Below, piece by piece: positions 36,295-46,222 of a stretch of DNA of 64,000 nt (position 1 is its first letter; each line of letters opens with the position of its first letter). This DNA is from an uncultured Polaribacter sp. (GTDB lineage Bacteria; Bacteroidota; Bacteroidia; Flavobacteriales; Flavobacteriaceae): NCBI RefSeq assembly GCF_947503855.1, contig NZ_CANNFF010000002.1, forward strand, positions 186,001 to 250,000, given 5' to 3'. A model generated the notes under the pieces. The model saw only the letters and a program-made list of their open reading frames with translations. It searched no databases and was not told the origin of the DNA. Made by a program: the position numbers and the translations under genes.

Positions 36295-36414
36295 CGTATT
36301 TTATTTTACAATTAGACAAGTTTATTTTATATAATGACAAATATACTTTACATTTTTGAATTAATCAATTTATTTTGACTAAATTTAAAAGAACAAACAC
36401 CGAAACTTATTATT

Positions 36415-36831
36415 ATGACTCCTAACAAAAAAACACCAGGATCCTTTTGGGTCATTGGTCCTATCGCCCTCCTTTGGAATTTAATGGGTGCAATTGCTTA
36501 TTTAATGCAAGCATTTATTACAGATGCACAAATTGCGACTTTACCTAAAGATCAACAAGCCCTTTATTTAATTGAACACCCTGCTTGGTATACAGCTTTG
36601 TTTGTACTGGCTGTTTTTGTAGGTACTTTAGCTTGTATTGTACTTTTATTAAAAAAGAAGTTTGCCTATCAATTATTTTTAATTTCTGGTATTTGTGCCA
36701 TTGTACAACAAGGTTACTTATTAACAAACATAGCACTACCAAGTGTTATAATGCCTGTTATGATTATAGTAATCTCGCTCTTTTTAATTTGGTATTCGAA
36801 AAAATGCGTTCAAGATGGCATTTTAAATTAA
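36415..36831 (+). CDS. Small four-helix membrane protein of unknown function
   Basis: A 138-residue protein with four predicted membrane helices (about 12-32, 60-80, 84-104 and 110-132) and a short basic C-terminus (WYSKKCVQDG). I recall pipelines calling relatives sugar transporter, but nothing in the sequence supports transport of sugar; DoxX-like or DUF-type small membrane protein is a safer description. It is monocistronic, with convergent MaoC downstream. Confidence 0.75.
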   Translation: MTPNKKTPGSFWVIGPIALLWNLMGAIAYLMQAFITDAQIATLPKDQQALYLIEHPAWYTALFVLAVFVGTLACIVLLLKKKFAYQLFLISGICAIVQQGYLLTNIALPSVIMPVMIIVISLFLIWYSKKCVQDGILN

Positions 36832-36850
36832 AAAATGCAGTAGCCCTTTT

Positions 36851-37309
36851 TTATTCAAACAATGCAGCAATAAACTCAGCTACACAAGCTGGTTTTGCTG
36901 CATTTTTAATTTCTATTGTACAAGAAAAAGTAACTTTAATTCCGTTATTATCTAAATCTTCAATTTTCTTAACAGTAGTATGTATTCTTAATTGACTGTT
37001 TACAGGAACAGGATTTGGGAAACGAACTCTATTCAATCCATAGTTTAAGCCCATTTTTAAACTTCTAATACTAAAAACATCTTCTAAAAGTTTGGAAATC
37101 ATAGCAACAGACATAAAACCATGAGCAATCGTACTTTTAAAAGGAGTCTCCTTCTCTGCTCTAGCTTCATCAACATGAATCCATTGTTTGTCAAAAGTTG
37201 CATTGGCAAAATCATTTATCATTTGTTGAGAAACGGTATACCAATTTCCTGTTGGTAAATCTTTACCAAGCATTGTTTTAAAATCGGCAATCGTATCAAA
37301 TGTTCTCAT
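36851..37309 (-). CDS. MaoC-like (R)-enoyl-CoA hydratase
   Basis: A 152-residue hotdog-fold protein. The (R)-hydratase signature is present: DFANATFDKQWIHVD with catalytic Asp and His, followed by PFKSTIAHGFMSVAM. MaoC-type enzymes hydrate 2-enoyl-CoA to (R)-3-hydroxyacyl-CoA. It starts 1 bp after the end of the upstream cation-channel gene, as the last of a three-gene minus-strand run (helicase, channel, hydratase) with almost no spacing, so co-transcription is likely although functions differ. Confidence 0.9.
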   Translation of the reverse strand: MRTFDTIADFKTMLGKDLPTGNWYTVSQQMINDFANATFDKQWIHVDEARAEKETPFKSTIAHGFMSVAMISKLLEDVFSIRSLKMGLNYGLNRVRFPNPVPVNSQLRIHTTVKKIEDLDNNGIKVTFSCTIEIKNAAKPACVAEFIAALFE

Positions 37310-37310
37310 T

Positions 37311-37940
37311 TTATTTGTTTGATTTTGTAAAAATATCGTCTTTAATTTTAGGAAGTTCTAAATGAAACTTTACAGCAATTACTCTAATTACAACCACAAC
37401 AGATACGGCTATCATAAAATTTAGTTGATTATCTACATGTAAAGATTTTAAAATTAAAAAAACGATTCCGCCAGCTAAACAAGCAAAGGCATAAATTTCT
37501 TTTTCAAAAATCAAAGGTACTTTATTGGTTAAAACATCTCTTAAAACCCCACCAAAAACAGCAGAAGTCATCCCCATAATTAAAGCTATGATTGGGTGCA
37601 AATTGTAAGACAATCCTTTTTGTAAACCTAACAATGTAAAAACACCTAAACCAACAGTATCAAACAAAAACATGGTTTTACTTAAAGGTAAAATTTTACT
37701 TTTAAATAAAATAGTGGTTATTACAGCAATAAAAATAGTGTATAAATAGTTTAAATCTCCAATCCAATTTATTGGGTGTGCATTAATTAATAAATCTCTT
37801 AGCATACCGCCACCAACAGCAGTTACAAAAGCAATTATTAAAACCCCGAATAAATCGAACTTTTTATCAGAAGCAACCAAGGCACCACTTACTGCAAAAG
37901 CAAAAGTTCCTAAAATATCTAAAATGTAAATAACATCCAT
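37311..37940 (-). CDS. Trimeric intracellular cation channel-family protein (UPF0126/YicG-like)
   Basis: A 209-residue membrane protein with seven predicted helices formed by two copies of the UPF0126 domain, each with GGG(M/V)LRDVL-like loops (GGGMLRDLLI and GGVLRDVLTN). This is the bacterial relative of eukaryotic TRIC channels. Members conduct cations in vitro; some are linked to amino-acid transport. It is directly after the DEAD helicase (no gap), with MaoC 1 bp behind. Confidence 0.9.
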   Translation of the reverse strand: MDVIYILDILGTFAFAVSGALVASDKKFDLFGVLIIAFVTAVGGGMLRDLLINAHPINWIGDLNYLYTIFIAVITTILFKSKILPLSKTMFLFDTVGLGVFTLLGLQKGLSYNLHPIIALIMGMTSAVFGGVLRDVLTNKVPLIFEKEIYAFACLAGGIVFLILKSLHVDNQLNFMIAVSVVVVIRVIAVKFHLELPKIKDDIFTKSNK

Positions 37941-39059
37941 TTACGTAGTAATTTCGGTAAACTTTATGTTTAATTCTTTTTGAATTTCGTGTATTCTAGG
38001 TAATTCGCTTGGTAAAATAAAAGCAATAGAATTTCCTGTTTTTCCTGCTCTAGCAGTTCTACCACTTCTGTGTGTATAATACTCTAATTGTTCTGGTAAT
38101 TGATGATGAATAATAAATTCTAAACCTCTTACATCTATACCTCTAGCCGAAACATCTGTAGATATTAAATACTGCATGCTACCGTTTTTAAAAGCTCTCA
38201 TGGCTTTTTCACGATCTCTTTGCTGCATATCTCCTTCTAAAGCTCCTACAGAAAAACCTTCTTCTTTTAGTTGATTGTACAAGTTTTGAACGCCTAATTT
38301 TGTTCTACAAAAAATAATACCTCTTTCTGTACCTCTTTTTTCTATGTAAGCAACAATATCATTTGTTTTTTGCTTGATGGTTGTTTTTACATATTGATGC
38401 CTTATGTTTTCGTTTACCAAAGAGTTTCTATTAATTTCTACTCTTGGCGAATTAGAATCCATGTAAGTTTTTATAATTCTTTGAATTTCTTCTGGCATTG
38501 TTGCAGAAAACAACCATGTGTTTCTTTGCCCAGTTGTAAACTTTAAAATTCTATTTAAATCTTGTTTAAAACCCATAGACAACATTTCATCTGCTTCGTC
38601 TAAAACCAACGTTTTTATATTACTGATGTCTATTTCTCCTCGTTCAATTAAATCTACCAATCTACCAGGTGTTGCAATTACAACATGTGTAGTTCTTTGT
38701 AAGTTTTTAATTTGGATGTCAATTTTTTCGCCACCAAAAACGGCTTCTAAAAAGATTTTATCGTTACAATATTTTGTGAATTTAAAAAGTTGCTTTTTTA
38801 TTTGTTGCACCAACTCTCTCGTTGGCGATAAAATTAAGGCTTGTATTTCATCTTTTTTAGCATCAATATTTTGTAATATTGGTAATCCAAAAGCTGCAGT
38901 TTTACCTGTACCTGTTTGTGCTAAACCTACAAAATCGGTTTTAGAATTTAATAAAATTGGTATGGCTTTTTCTTGAATTTCAGATGGAATTTTAATTCCC
39001 AATTCGTTTAACCCTTTTATATATTCTTTTTGAATGCCTAAATCTAAAAATGTACTCAT
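37941..39059 (-). CDS. DEAD-box RNA helicase
   Basis: A 372-residue DEAD-box helicase core with no long C-terminal extension. Motifs: AQTGTGKTAAF (I), SPTRELVQQ (Ia), VLDEADEMLSMGF (II), SAT (III), DVSARGIDV (V) and HRSGRTARAG (VI). The N-terminal Q-motif IPSEIQEKAI is present. It lacks the RNA-binding tail of DeaD and the RGG tail of RhlE, so it is a minimal helicase, probably in ribosome assembly or RNA turnover. It starts a compact minus-strand operon. Confidence 0.93.
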   Translation of the reverse strand: MSTFLDLGIQKEYIKGLNELGIKIPSEIQEKAIPILLNSKTDFVGLAQTGTGKTAAFGLPILQNIDAKKDEIQALILSPTRELVQQIKKQLFKFTKYCNDKIFLEAVFGGEKIDIQIKNLQRTTHVVIATPGRLVDLIERGEIDISNIKTLVLDEADEMLSMGFKQDLNRILKFTTGQRNTWLFSATMPEEIQRIIKTYMDSNSPRVEINRNSLVNENIRHQYVKTTIKQKTNDIVAYIEKRGTERGIIFCRTKLGVQNLYNQLKEEGFSVGALEGDMQQRDREKAMRAFKNGSMQYLISTDVSARGIDVRGLEFIIHHQLPEQLEYYTHRSGRTARAGKTGNSIAFILPSELPRIHEIQKELNIKFTEITT

Positions 39060-39093
39060 AACTAATCTTTCTTAATAAGTTACAAAGATACTT

Positions 39094-39489
39094 TTATTTA
39101 GGTGGCTGCAATACATTTAGCACGTTTTCTCTAATTCTAGATGGCTTATAAGTTTCTGTATCTAACATGCCCCAAATTGTTTTAGCTTTTACCAACACAT
39201 CATTGTTTTTATAAAACTCCATATAACGTTCAGATTTAAAACCTTTGGTTTCTCCTACCCAAGTTTTTACTGTAATTTTATCACCTAAAACGGCTTGTTT
39301 TACATAATCTATCTCATGTCTTAATACAACCCAAATAAACTGAGGTAAAGGGTTATTTCTGGTTAAAAATGCCCAATGCTCAAACGCAACCTTATCCATC
39401 CATTTTACATAAACTACATTATTTACATGATTTAAAACGTCTATATCTTCTAAATTTACAACTATTTCTAGTTCAAAAATATCTTTCAT
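39094..39489 (-). CDS. Hotdog-fold acyl-CoA thioesterase
   Basis: A 131-residue 4HBT-type thioesterase. The active-site segment DVLNHVNNVVYVKWMD fits the YbgC/FcbC-like group (D-x-N-H-x-N). It hydrolyses an acyl-CoA or acyl-ACP thioester; the chain length is unknown. The gene is 34 bp upstream of the DEAD helicase on the same strand and may share its transcript. Confidence 0.88.
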   Translation of the reverse strand: MKDIFELEIVVNLEDIDVLNHVNNVVYVKWMDKVAFEHWAFLTRNNPLPQFIWVVLRHEIDYVKQAVLGDKITVKTWVGETKGFKSERYMEFYKNNDVLVKAKTIWGMLDTETYKPSRIRENVLNVLQPPK

Positions 39490-39591
39490 TATTCCTTTTT
39501 TACAAACTTATCATTTTAAATAATTGTATAATAATTATTGATGATAGAATTCCGTTCAACTTCTAATTTATGTTGATATTTGGCAAATCAT

Positions 39592-40929
39592 ATGAACAAA
39601 TTAGCAAGCGATTTAGGTACCGAAAAAATTAGCAAATTATTGATAAAACAAGCAGTTCCTGCAACTATAGGGATTCTTGTAATGTCTTTAAACATGATTG
39701 TAGACACCATTTTTGTAGGAAAATGGATTGGTGTTTTAGCAATTGCAGCCATTACAGTAGTTTTGCCTATTGCATTTTTAATTTCTTCTATTGGAATGGG
39801 TATTGGAATTGGTGGAAGTTCTATAATTTCTAGGGCTTTAGGTGCAAACAACTACGAAAAAGCATTTTTAACTTTCGGAAATCAAATTTGTTTAACAGTC
39901 ATTTTAGCCATTACATTTGTTTTACTTGGCAACCTTTTTAGTGTACCAATTTTAAATTTATTTGGTGCAAAAGGCGATATTTTACCAATTGCATCAGACT
40001 ATTTTAGTGTGATTATTTATGGAGTTCCCTTTTTAGCTTTTGCAATGATGGGAAACCCTACGATTAGAGCAGAAGGAAAACCAAAATTTGCTATGTATGC
40101 TATGATGATTCCTGCTGTGCTAAATATTTTGTTAGATATTTTATTTATTAAAGTATTTAATTGGGGTATGTGGGGCGCTGGTTTGGCAACTTCTTTGTCT
40201 TTTGCAAGTTGTGGTTTGTATATTTTATATTTCTTTTTATCTTCTAAAAGTGAACTACAAATAATTCCTAAAAACTTTAAATTAGACCATAAAATTGTAA
40301 GAGAAATTGTTGAATTAGGTGGTGTTTCTGTAGTTAGGCAAGGAGCTGTTAGCATATTAATGATTGTATTAAATTATTCTTTATATAAATACGGAGGAGA
40401 AATTTCTATAGCAATTTTTGGAATTATCAACAGAGTAATGATGTTTGCACTATCTCCTGTTTTAGGGGTTTCTCAAGGATTTTTACCTGTGGCTGGTTTT
40501 AATATTGGTGCAAAAAAAAATGATAGAATAAAAGATACCATTAAAATATCTGTGTATTTTGGAAGCATTATTGGTACCATTATCTTTTTAGGAATTGTAT
40601 TTTTTAAAGAAGAAATTATTTGGGTATTTACCAATGATGCCACTTTATTATCTGAAACACCTAATGCAATGCTTATTGTTTTTTTAGCAACTCCAATTGT
40701 TACGATGCAATTAATAGGTTCTGCTTATTTTCAAGCAGCTGGAAAAGCAATACCTGCACTAATTTTAACACTTTTAAAACAAGGATTTTTTTTAATTCCA
40801 CTAGCCTATTTTTTACCAAAGTATTATGGTGTAAATGGTGTTTGGTGGTCTTTTCCAATAGCAGACATCTTATCTACAGTCATTACAGTTTTGGTTTTAA
40901 AACGAGAAGTTGACAAGAATTTGAACTAA
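39592..40929 (+). CDS. MATE-family multidrug efflux transporter
   Basis: A protein of about 445 residues with twelve predicted membrane helices in two MatE repeats (about 17-180 and 240-400). Family features include PATIGILVMSLNMIVDTIFVG and GIGIGGSSIISRALGA. It exports cationic compounds in exchange for Na+ or H+. An in-frame TTG lies four codons upstream at 39580; the ATG at 39592 is preferred because a GATATTTG promoter-like box overlaps the TTG. It is divergent from the thioesterase gene. Confidence 0.9.
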   Translation: MNKLASDLGTEKISKLLIKQAVPATIGILVMSLNMIVDTIFVGKWIGVLAIAAITVVLPIAFLISSIGMGIGIGGSSIISRALGANNYEKAFLTFGNQICLTVILAITFVLLGNLFSVPILNLFGAKGDILPIASDYFSVIIYGVPFLAFAMMGNPTIRAEGKPKFAMYAMMIPAVLNILLDILFIKVFNWGMWGAGLATSLSFASCGLYILYFFLSSKSELQIIPKNFKLDHKIVREIVELGGVSVVRQGAVSILMIVLNYSLYKYGGEISIAIFGIINRVMMFALSPVLGVSQGFLPVAGFNIGAKKNDRIKDTIKISVYFGSIIGTIIFLGIVFFKEEIIWVFTNDATLLSETPNAMLIVFLATPIVTMQLIGSAYFQAAGKAIPALILTLLKQGFFLIPLAYFLPKYYGVNGVWWSFPIADILSTVITVLVLKREVDKNLN

Positions 40930-40999
40930 TTCTGTTAATTTTGAAGACGGAAGTTAAAAATTTACTACCTAACAACTTTAAAGCATTCCAAATTAATTA

Positions 41000-41674
41000 C
41001 TAAAGAATACTTTCACCGTTTAAATTAGTGGTTAAAATATCACTGAACAAATTAAAAAAAGGGCGTAAAGCTTTGTAACTTTTATCTACTTCTTCAATAA
41101 AGTTTTCTGATAATACTTCTTTATCTGTAAAGTTTTTAACAGCTATAAACCCTTTTTTACGTAATAAATCTATATCTGGATGTGCTTTATCAAAAACTCT
41201 TGGAGCCGTTTTTAATTCGCCAAAACTTTCAAACTTACTACCAAAATATTTTTTAAAATTTTTATCCTCTAAAATTTCTCTAATTTCAGAAGCATCTAAT
41301 TCTATCTCTTTTCTAATTCTAAATAAATCTTCTTTATTTGGTTCCCAAAAACCACCTGCTAAAAAAGATTCTCCTGGTCTTATTCTTAAAAAATAACCAC
41401 CCCTTAAAGCTGCACCTAATCTAGAATACGAGTTGGCAAAATGAGCTTTATAAGGTGTTTTATCTTTAGAAAAACGAACATCTCTATAAATACGCATCAT
41501 TTTAGATTTTTCAATTTCATCGTGTTTTTGCAAATTAGTATGTATTGCCGCAAATACCTCTTTTGCATTTTTTTGTGCTTTTAAATACGTTTCTTTATTG
41601 TCTGTAAACCAATCTCTATTATTATTTTTCTGAAGGTTTTCTAAATATTGAAATGTTGTTTTTTGTATTTGCAT
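41000..41674 (-). CDS. DUF2461-family protein
   Basis: A 224-residue protein of the DUF2461 (TIGR02453) family, recognised by NNNRDWFTDNKETYLKAQ, MMRIYRDVRFSKDKTPYKAHFA and the GGYFLRIRPGESFLAGGFW segment. It is soluble, with no signal peptide. The family is widespread and uncharacterised; its conserved Arg and Lys residues suggest binding of a phosphate or nucleic acid, but no activity is known to me. It is divergent from the DUF1853 gene. Confidence 0.9.
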   Translation of the reverse strand: MQIQKTTFQYLENLQKNNNRDWFTDNKETYLKAQKNAKEVFAAIHTNLQKHDEIEKSKMMRIYRDVRFSKDKTPYKAHFANSYSRLGAALRGGYFLRIRPGESFLAGGFWEPNKEDLFRIRKEIELDASEIREILEDKNFKKYFGSKFESFGELKTAPRVFDKAHPDIDLLRKKGFIAVKNFTDKEVLSENFIEEVDKSYKALRPFFNLFSDILTTNLNGESIL

Positions 41675-41733
41675 TTTTTTGTTGTTATTAAAAAGTTCAA
41701 TTTACAAAATTGATTTGTAACTTCGATTTTGAA

Positions 41734-42549
41734 ATGCATCAAAAAACGAAAGACATACAAAAAAGATACGAAGGTTACTTACAGACTGCTTCTTTATGGA
41801 AAAATAATGCTGTTTTTAACTTAGAACAATTTAAAATCGATTCTAGATCAAAGAAAATAACTATTAATATTGATGAGAATTTGCGTTTAGGAAAATATGT
41901 AGAACGTTTTGTATCCTTCGAATTATCTCAAAAATCAACCATAAATATGATTGCTGAAAACATTCAAATTCAGCAAGAAAAAAGAACATTAGGCGAATTA
42001 GATTGTATTCTTTTAAAAGATGACATACCCATACATTTAGAAATAATTTATAAGTTTTATCTATATGATGTTTCAATTGGCAATACTGAAATAGAACATT
42101 TTATAGGCCCCAATAGAAAAGATAGTCTTTTAGAAAAATTAACAAAACTAAAAGAAAAACAGTTGCCACTTCTCTACTCTAAAGAATGTTCAGAATATTT
42201 ATCAAGTTTAAATTTAAATCCAAAAAATATAGCACAACAAGTTTATTTTAAAGCGCAACTTTTTGTACCTTTCTCTAACAGAAACATACAACTTAAAAAG
42301 CTAAACACAATCTGTATTGCTGGGTTTTACATCAATTATAAGGAGCTTCCTCTTTTTTCTGATTGTAAGTTTTTTATTCCCGTTAAAAAAGATTGGCTCA
42401 TAATTCCACATAAAAATGTAGATTGGCAATCTTTTGTAAGTTTTAAAAAAAGTTCTAGAGAATATTTAGATAGAAATTTTTCTCCACTTTGTTGGCTTAA
42501 AAAGACAAATGGTGAACTAGATAAATTCTTTTTGGTTTGGTGGTTGTAG
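41734..42549 (+). CDS. DUF1853-family protein, nuclease-fold-like
   Basis: A protein of about 271 residues from the ATG at 41734 (a TTG eight codons upstream is less likely). It fits DUF1853, with the segment TLGELDCILLKDDIPIHLEI: an Asp and a Glu spaced as in PD-(D/E)xK nucleases, followed by KFYLYD. Activity is unproven and the family has no assigned function. The gene is convergent with the MacAB-like operon across a shared terminator. Confidence 0.78.
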   Translation: MHQKTKDIQKRYEGYLQTASLWKNNAVFNLEQFKIDSRSKKITINIDENLRLGKYVERFVSFELSQKSTINMIAENIQIQQEKRTLGELDCILLKDDIPIHLEIIYKFYLYDVSIGNTEIEHFIGPNRKDSLLEKLTKLKEKQLPLLYSKECSEYLSSLNLNPKNIAQQVYFKAQLFVPFSNRNIQLKKLNTICIAGFYINYKELPLFSDCKFFIPVKKDWLIIPHKNVDWQSFVSFKKSSREYLDRNFSPLCWLKKTNGELDKFFLVWWL

Positions 42550-42569
42550 GAGTGAGAATTGGTAAGTAA

Positions 42570-42604
42570 AAAAAAAGGAAACTAAAATTAGTTTCCTTTT
42601 TTTA
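42570..42604. terminator. Bidirectional terminator between DUF1853 and the MacAB-like operon
   Basis: AAAAAAAGGAAACT, AAAATT, AGTTTCCTTTTTTT is a near-perfect inverted repeat with A and T runs on both sides, so it can end transcripts on either strand. Confidence 0.85.
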
Positions 42605-42622
42605 AATTATTTACATTAAAAT

Positions 42623-43735
42623 TTAGTTATTTCCTAAATCTTCATCATCTTTTTTGGTTTTCTTATTCCAAATTTTAATTTCATCATCTTTAGTAACTCC
42701 CTCTAAAATTTCAACATTTACGCCATCAGAAGTTCCTAATTCTACAAAAACTTTCTTAAAAGTATCATCAGCTTGTTTTATGTCAACAAAGGGTTTTTCA
42801 GTTTCTCTATCAAATTGCAAAAGTGACTCTTTAATAGCTAAAACACTATCTTTCTTCTCTAAAACAATTTCTGCATTGGCACTATAACCTGCTCTAATAA
42901 AGTACTCATCATCTAAAGACACATCAGCTTTAATTTTAAATTGAACTGCACCAGCTTCTTCTGTTCCTTTTGGAGCAATAAAGTTTAATTTTGCAGGAAA
43001 TTTTTTACCTTCAATAGCTCCTAAAGAAATTTCGATATCAGTCCCACTTATTAATTTTCCAACTTCAGATTCATCAACTTTCCCTTCAAAAATCATTTTA
43101 TTCATATCTGCAATAGAGGCAATGGTTGTACCTGCATTAAAATTGTTTGATTGAATTACCTGATCTCCTTCTTTGACAGGAATCTCTAATATTGTACCAG
43201 ACATTTGTGCAATTATATTTGTATTAGCAGAAGCACCTGAGCCTGCAGAACCTCTTTTTATAATTTGATAATCGTTTTGAGCATTTTTTAAATCTTGCTT
43301 TGCTTGGTTGTAGGTTAGTTCTACATTTTCAAATTCTGCTCTTGGTATTACTCCTTTATCGAACAAATTTTCACTTCTTTTGTAAGTAATTTCTGCATTA
43401 CCTAATCTTATTTTTGCATTGTCTACTCTACCTTTTGCACTAATTAAAGATTGCTCATTAGGCACTACTCTTACAGTTGCAATTAAATCTCCTTTTTTAA
43501 CTTTAGAACCTTCTAACAACATAATTTTATCTATAATTCCTGTTATTTGAGGCTTAATTTCTATTTCTTCTAAAGGTGTTACTTTACCAGTTGCAATAGA
43601 TTTTTTTACGATATCAGTTTTAAAAGCCTTTTCAGTTTCATAAGTAATTGGAGATGCACTATTTTTTTTGCCAAACCATATTAATACAAATATTAATGCG
43701 ATTGCAATACTTCCGAAAATTATTATTTTTTTCAT
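42623..43735 (-). CDS. MacA/RND-type periplasmic adaptor
   Basis: A 370-residue membrane-fusion protein with one N-terminal membrane anchor (about 3-22), a lipoyl half-motif (GIIDKIMLLEGSKVKKGDLIA), a helical hairpin (about 80-150), a second lipoyl half (SGTILEIPVKEGDQVIQ) and a C-terminal barrel. It is the last gene of a four-gene minus-strand operon with an ABC ATPase and two permeases, as in MacAB-type efflux. No TolC-like gene is in this operon; the channel must come from elsewhere. It starts 35 bp after the permease. Confidence 0.9.
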   Translation of the reverse strand: MKKIIIFGSIAIALIFVLIWFGKKNSASPITYETEKAFKTDIVKKSIATGKVTPLEEIEIKPQITGIIDKIMLLEGSKVKKGDLIATVRVVPNEQSLISAKGRVDNAKIRLGNAEITYKRSENLFDKGVIPRAEFENVELTYNQAKQDLKNAQNDYQIIKRGSAGSGASANTNIIAQMSGTILEIPVKEGDQVIQSNNFNAGTTIASIADMNKMIFEGKVDESEVGKLISGTDIEISLGAIEGKKFPAKLNFIAPKGTEEAGAVQFKIKADVSLDDEYFIRAGYSANAEIVLEKKDSVLAIKESLLQFDRETEKPFVDIKQADDTFKKVFVELGTSDGVNVEILEGVTKDDEIKIWNKKTKKDDEDLGNN

Positions 43736-43770
43736 TTTAAAAAATTATTTATTCTTGTTATTTGGTTGTT

Positions 43771-44988
43771 TTATTCTTCTCTTAAAGCGTCAATTGGTTT
43801 TACAATAGTAGCCATATATGCAGGTATAAAACCTATTAATGTTCCTAATATAACTAAAACACTATAGGCTATTAATACAATTGGAATATTTACTGTTGGG
43901 TTTGTTAATAGGTCTTGCGAATCTATAAGCATTAAAATAAGACCTCCTGCAATAATACCTAATGAACCTGCCAATAATGTTAGAAATAAAGATTCTAGTA
44001 CAATTTGCTGTCTAACTTTATTAGGAGTTGCTCCTAATGCTCTTCTAATTCCTATTTCTTTAGTTCTTTCTTTTACGGTTATTAGTAAGATATTACCAAT
44101 AGCAAATACACCTGCAATTAACGTTGCAATACCTACAAACCAAGTTAAAAACTGCATTCCTGTAAGAAAACCTGTTACTTTAGCTATTTCTTTTCCTAGA
44201 TTAAAGCCTCTAAAAGCTCTATTGTCATCTGGGTGAATTTTATGAATATTTTTTAGCAATAATTTCACATCTGCTTCTACCTGAACAATATCAAATTCTT
44301 TTTTTCCAGTTACAACCATCCACATAAATTTATCACCTTGATTGTAAACTACTCTAAAAGTACTAAATGGAATATGTATGTTATTTTTACCTTCAAACCT
44401 TCCAGATTTGTAAACACCAACTACTTGATAAGATATATTACTAATTTTTAAATAAGTTCCAACGGCCTCTTCTCCTTTGTCATATAATTCTTTATAAATT
44501 CCATCAGAAATCACACATATTTTCCTGTTTTCATCTATATCTTTCTGGTTGATAAATCGTCCATCTATAAGTTTCTTTTTTTGAACCTTATCTAACAATG
44601 GAAAATCTCCAAAAACAGTGAAATTACCTGTTTTAAAATCATGAGTAACTTGGCCACCTGTAGCATTTCTTGGAACTACAAATTGAATACCCTTAATTTC
44701 AGTTCTAATTTTATCTACATCTCTTGTTGTTAAGTTAATTTGCCTTCCTTCTTGAAAACCTTTAAAAGGCATAGAAGTTCTACTACCACTCATAAAAACA
44801 CTATTGGTAGCAAAATCGCCAAACATGCTATTAAAACTATTTTCAATACCTTTCGCAGCACCTAATAAGCCTACTAACAAAAGTATACCCCAAAATGCAC
44901 CAAAAATTGTAATTGCAGTTCTGGTTTTATTTTTACGAATACTTCCGTAAATTTCTTGCCATGTATCTTTTTCGAATAGAAATCTCAT
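43771..44988 (-). CDS. MacB-type ABC permease (second of pair)
   Basis: A 405-residue permease with four membrane helices, one N-terminal and three C-terminal, enclosing a large periplasmic MacB_PCD domain (about 45-245). The FtsX-like C-terminal segment includes VKERTKEIGIRRALGATPNKV. It starts just after the upstream permease (2-bp gap). The two permeases are clearly paralogous in layout but diverged in sequence, so the transporter is probably a heterodimer. Confidence 0.9.
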   Translation of the reverse strand: MRFLFEKDTWQEIYGSIRKNKTRTAITIFGAFWGILLLVGLLGAAKGIENSFNSMFGDFATNSVFMSGSRTSMPFKGFQEGRQINLTTRDVDKIRTEIKGIQFVVPRNATGGQVTHDFKTGNFTVFGDFPLLDKVQKKKLIDGRFINQKDIDENRKICVISDGIYKELYDKGEEAVGTYLKISNISYQVVGVYKSGRFEGKNNIHIPFSTFRVVYNQGDKFMWMVVTGKKEFDIVQVEADVKLLLKNIHKIHPDDNRAFRGFNLGKEIAKVTGFLTGMQFLTWFVGIATLIAGVFAIGNILLITVKERTKEIGIRRALGATPNKVRQQIVLESLFLTLLAGSLGIIAGGLILMLIDSQDLLTNPTVNIPIVLIAYSVLVILGTLIGFIPAYMATIVKPIDALREE

Positions 44989-44990
44989 AT

Positions 44991-46220
44991 TTAATCTGCG
45001 CTTAATGCTACTACTGGTTTTATATTTGCAGCTCTTTTTGCTGGTAAATAACCTGCAATCATTCCTGCAATAATCAGTGTTATTGTTGCTCCTACTACAA
45101 CAGGTGTAGAAACTCCTGGATCTAAAATAAAATATTTTTTTAATGATGGCCCCACTAATTCTAAAATTCCAACACCTAATAAGAGACCTAAATATCCAGA
45201 TATTGCTGTAATAAATATTGCTTCTTGCATAATCATAGCAACAATTACTTTTGGGGTTGCTCCAACTGCTTTTCTAATACCTAATTCTTTAGTTCTTTCT
45301 TTTACGATGTAAACCATAATATTACTAATACCAACAACTCCAGCTATTAAGGTTCCAAAACCGATTATAAATATTAAAATCCCCAAACCAACCATCATTC
45401 CTGATACTTCTTTGTTATCTGAAGCATAATTATTTAAACCTATAGCTCTTTGATCATTTGGAGATACATCGTGTTTTTTTTGAAGACTTCTTTTTAGTTG
45501 ATTTCCAAAAACTATTGCTTCATCAATACTTAAACTTGGGTTATACGTTATTCCGAATTCGTCTACATAATCGTTATTTCCATAAAGTCTTTGCATTGTT
45601 GTAAATGGTGTATAAATATAGCGTTCATCACTATCTCCACCTGGATCAGAAAAAACTCCTATAATCTTATATATAATTCCGCCTATTTTTATTTGTTTTC
45701 TAAAAGCGCTTAATTGTCCAAATAAATCTTTTTCAAGCATTCTACCAATTACAACAACTTTTGATTTTTCTTGAATATCTCTGAAGTTTATAAAACGCCC
45801 TTCGATTATTTCTGCAGATTCAAGAACCTGATAATCAGGGTAAACCCCTCTCATGGAGTAACTTCCTTTTTCATCTTTATAAACTACTTCTGTACTTCTT
45901 TGTATTCTAGGACTAATAGTTTGTATTTTATTTCCAAAATTTTCTTTTATAAACTCAAAATCATCGTTTTTAAATTGGATTCTTCTACCTATTTGATTTC
46001 CTTTGTATGCTTTAGTAGTAAAGTTTGACCAAACGTAGATTGAGTTCATTGCATCTTTTGCAAACTCATTTTTGAATGTATTTTGTAAACCATTTCCAAT
46101 TCCAAAAAGAAGTGTAAAAAGTAATATAGCAAAAGCTACTGTAAAACCTGAAAGTAATGAACGGAGTTTGTTTTTACTAATACTCTGAAAAATTTCTCTC
46201 CACCTATCTAAATCAAACAT
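44991..46220 (-). CDS. MacB-type ABC permease (first of pair)
   Basis: A 409-residue permease of the same architecture as the next gene: an N-terminal helix (about 20-45), periplasmic MacB_PCD domain, and three C-terminal helices with VKERTKELGIRKAVGATPKVI and AGYLPAKRAANIKPVVAL. It follows the ATPase gene with a 2-bp gap. In MacB-type systems the permease does not carry substrate through the membrane but drives a periplasmic pump by mechanical coupling (family knowledge). Confidence 0.9.
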   Translation of the reverse strand: MFDLDRWREIFQSISKNKLRSLLSGFTVAFAILLFTLLFGIGNGLQNTFKNEFAKDAMNSIYVWSNFTTKAYKGNQIGRRIQFKNDDFEFIKENFGNKIQTISPRIQRSTEVVYKDEKGSYSMRGVYPDYQVLESAEIIEGRFINFRDIQEKSKVVVIGRMLEKDLFGQLSAFRKQIKIGGIIYKIIGVFSDPGGDSDERYIYTPFTTMQRLYGNNDYVDEFGITYNPSLSIDEAIVFGNQLKRSLQKKHDVSPNDQRAIGLNNYASDNKEVSGMMVGLGILIFIIGFGTLIAGVVGISNIMVYIVKERTKELGIRKAVGATPKVIVAMIMQEAIFITAISGYLGLLLGVGILELVGPSLKKYFILDPGVSTPVVVGATITLIIAGMIAGYLPAKRAANIKPVVALSAD

Positions 46221-46222
46221 AA

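Noticed and set aside
36585..36995. 136-codon plus-strand frame overlapping the small membrane protein and MaoC genes
   Set aside because: It overlaps two better frames and has an odd composition; it arises from out-of-frame reading.
38518..38976. 152-codon plus-strand frame over the DEAD-box helicase
   Set aside because: Shadow of the helicase gene. The cysteine-rich, low-complexity translation resembles no family.
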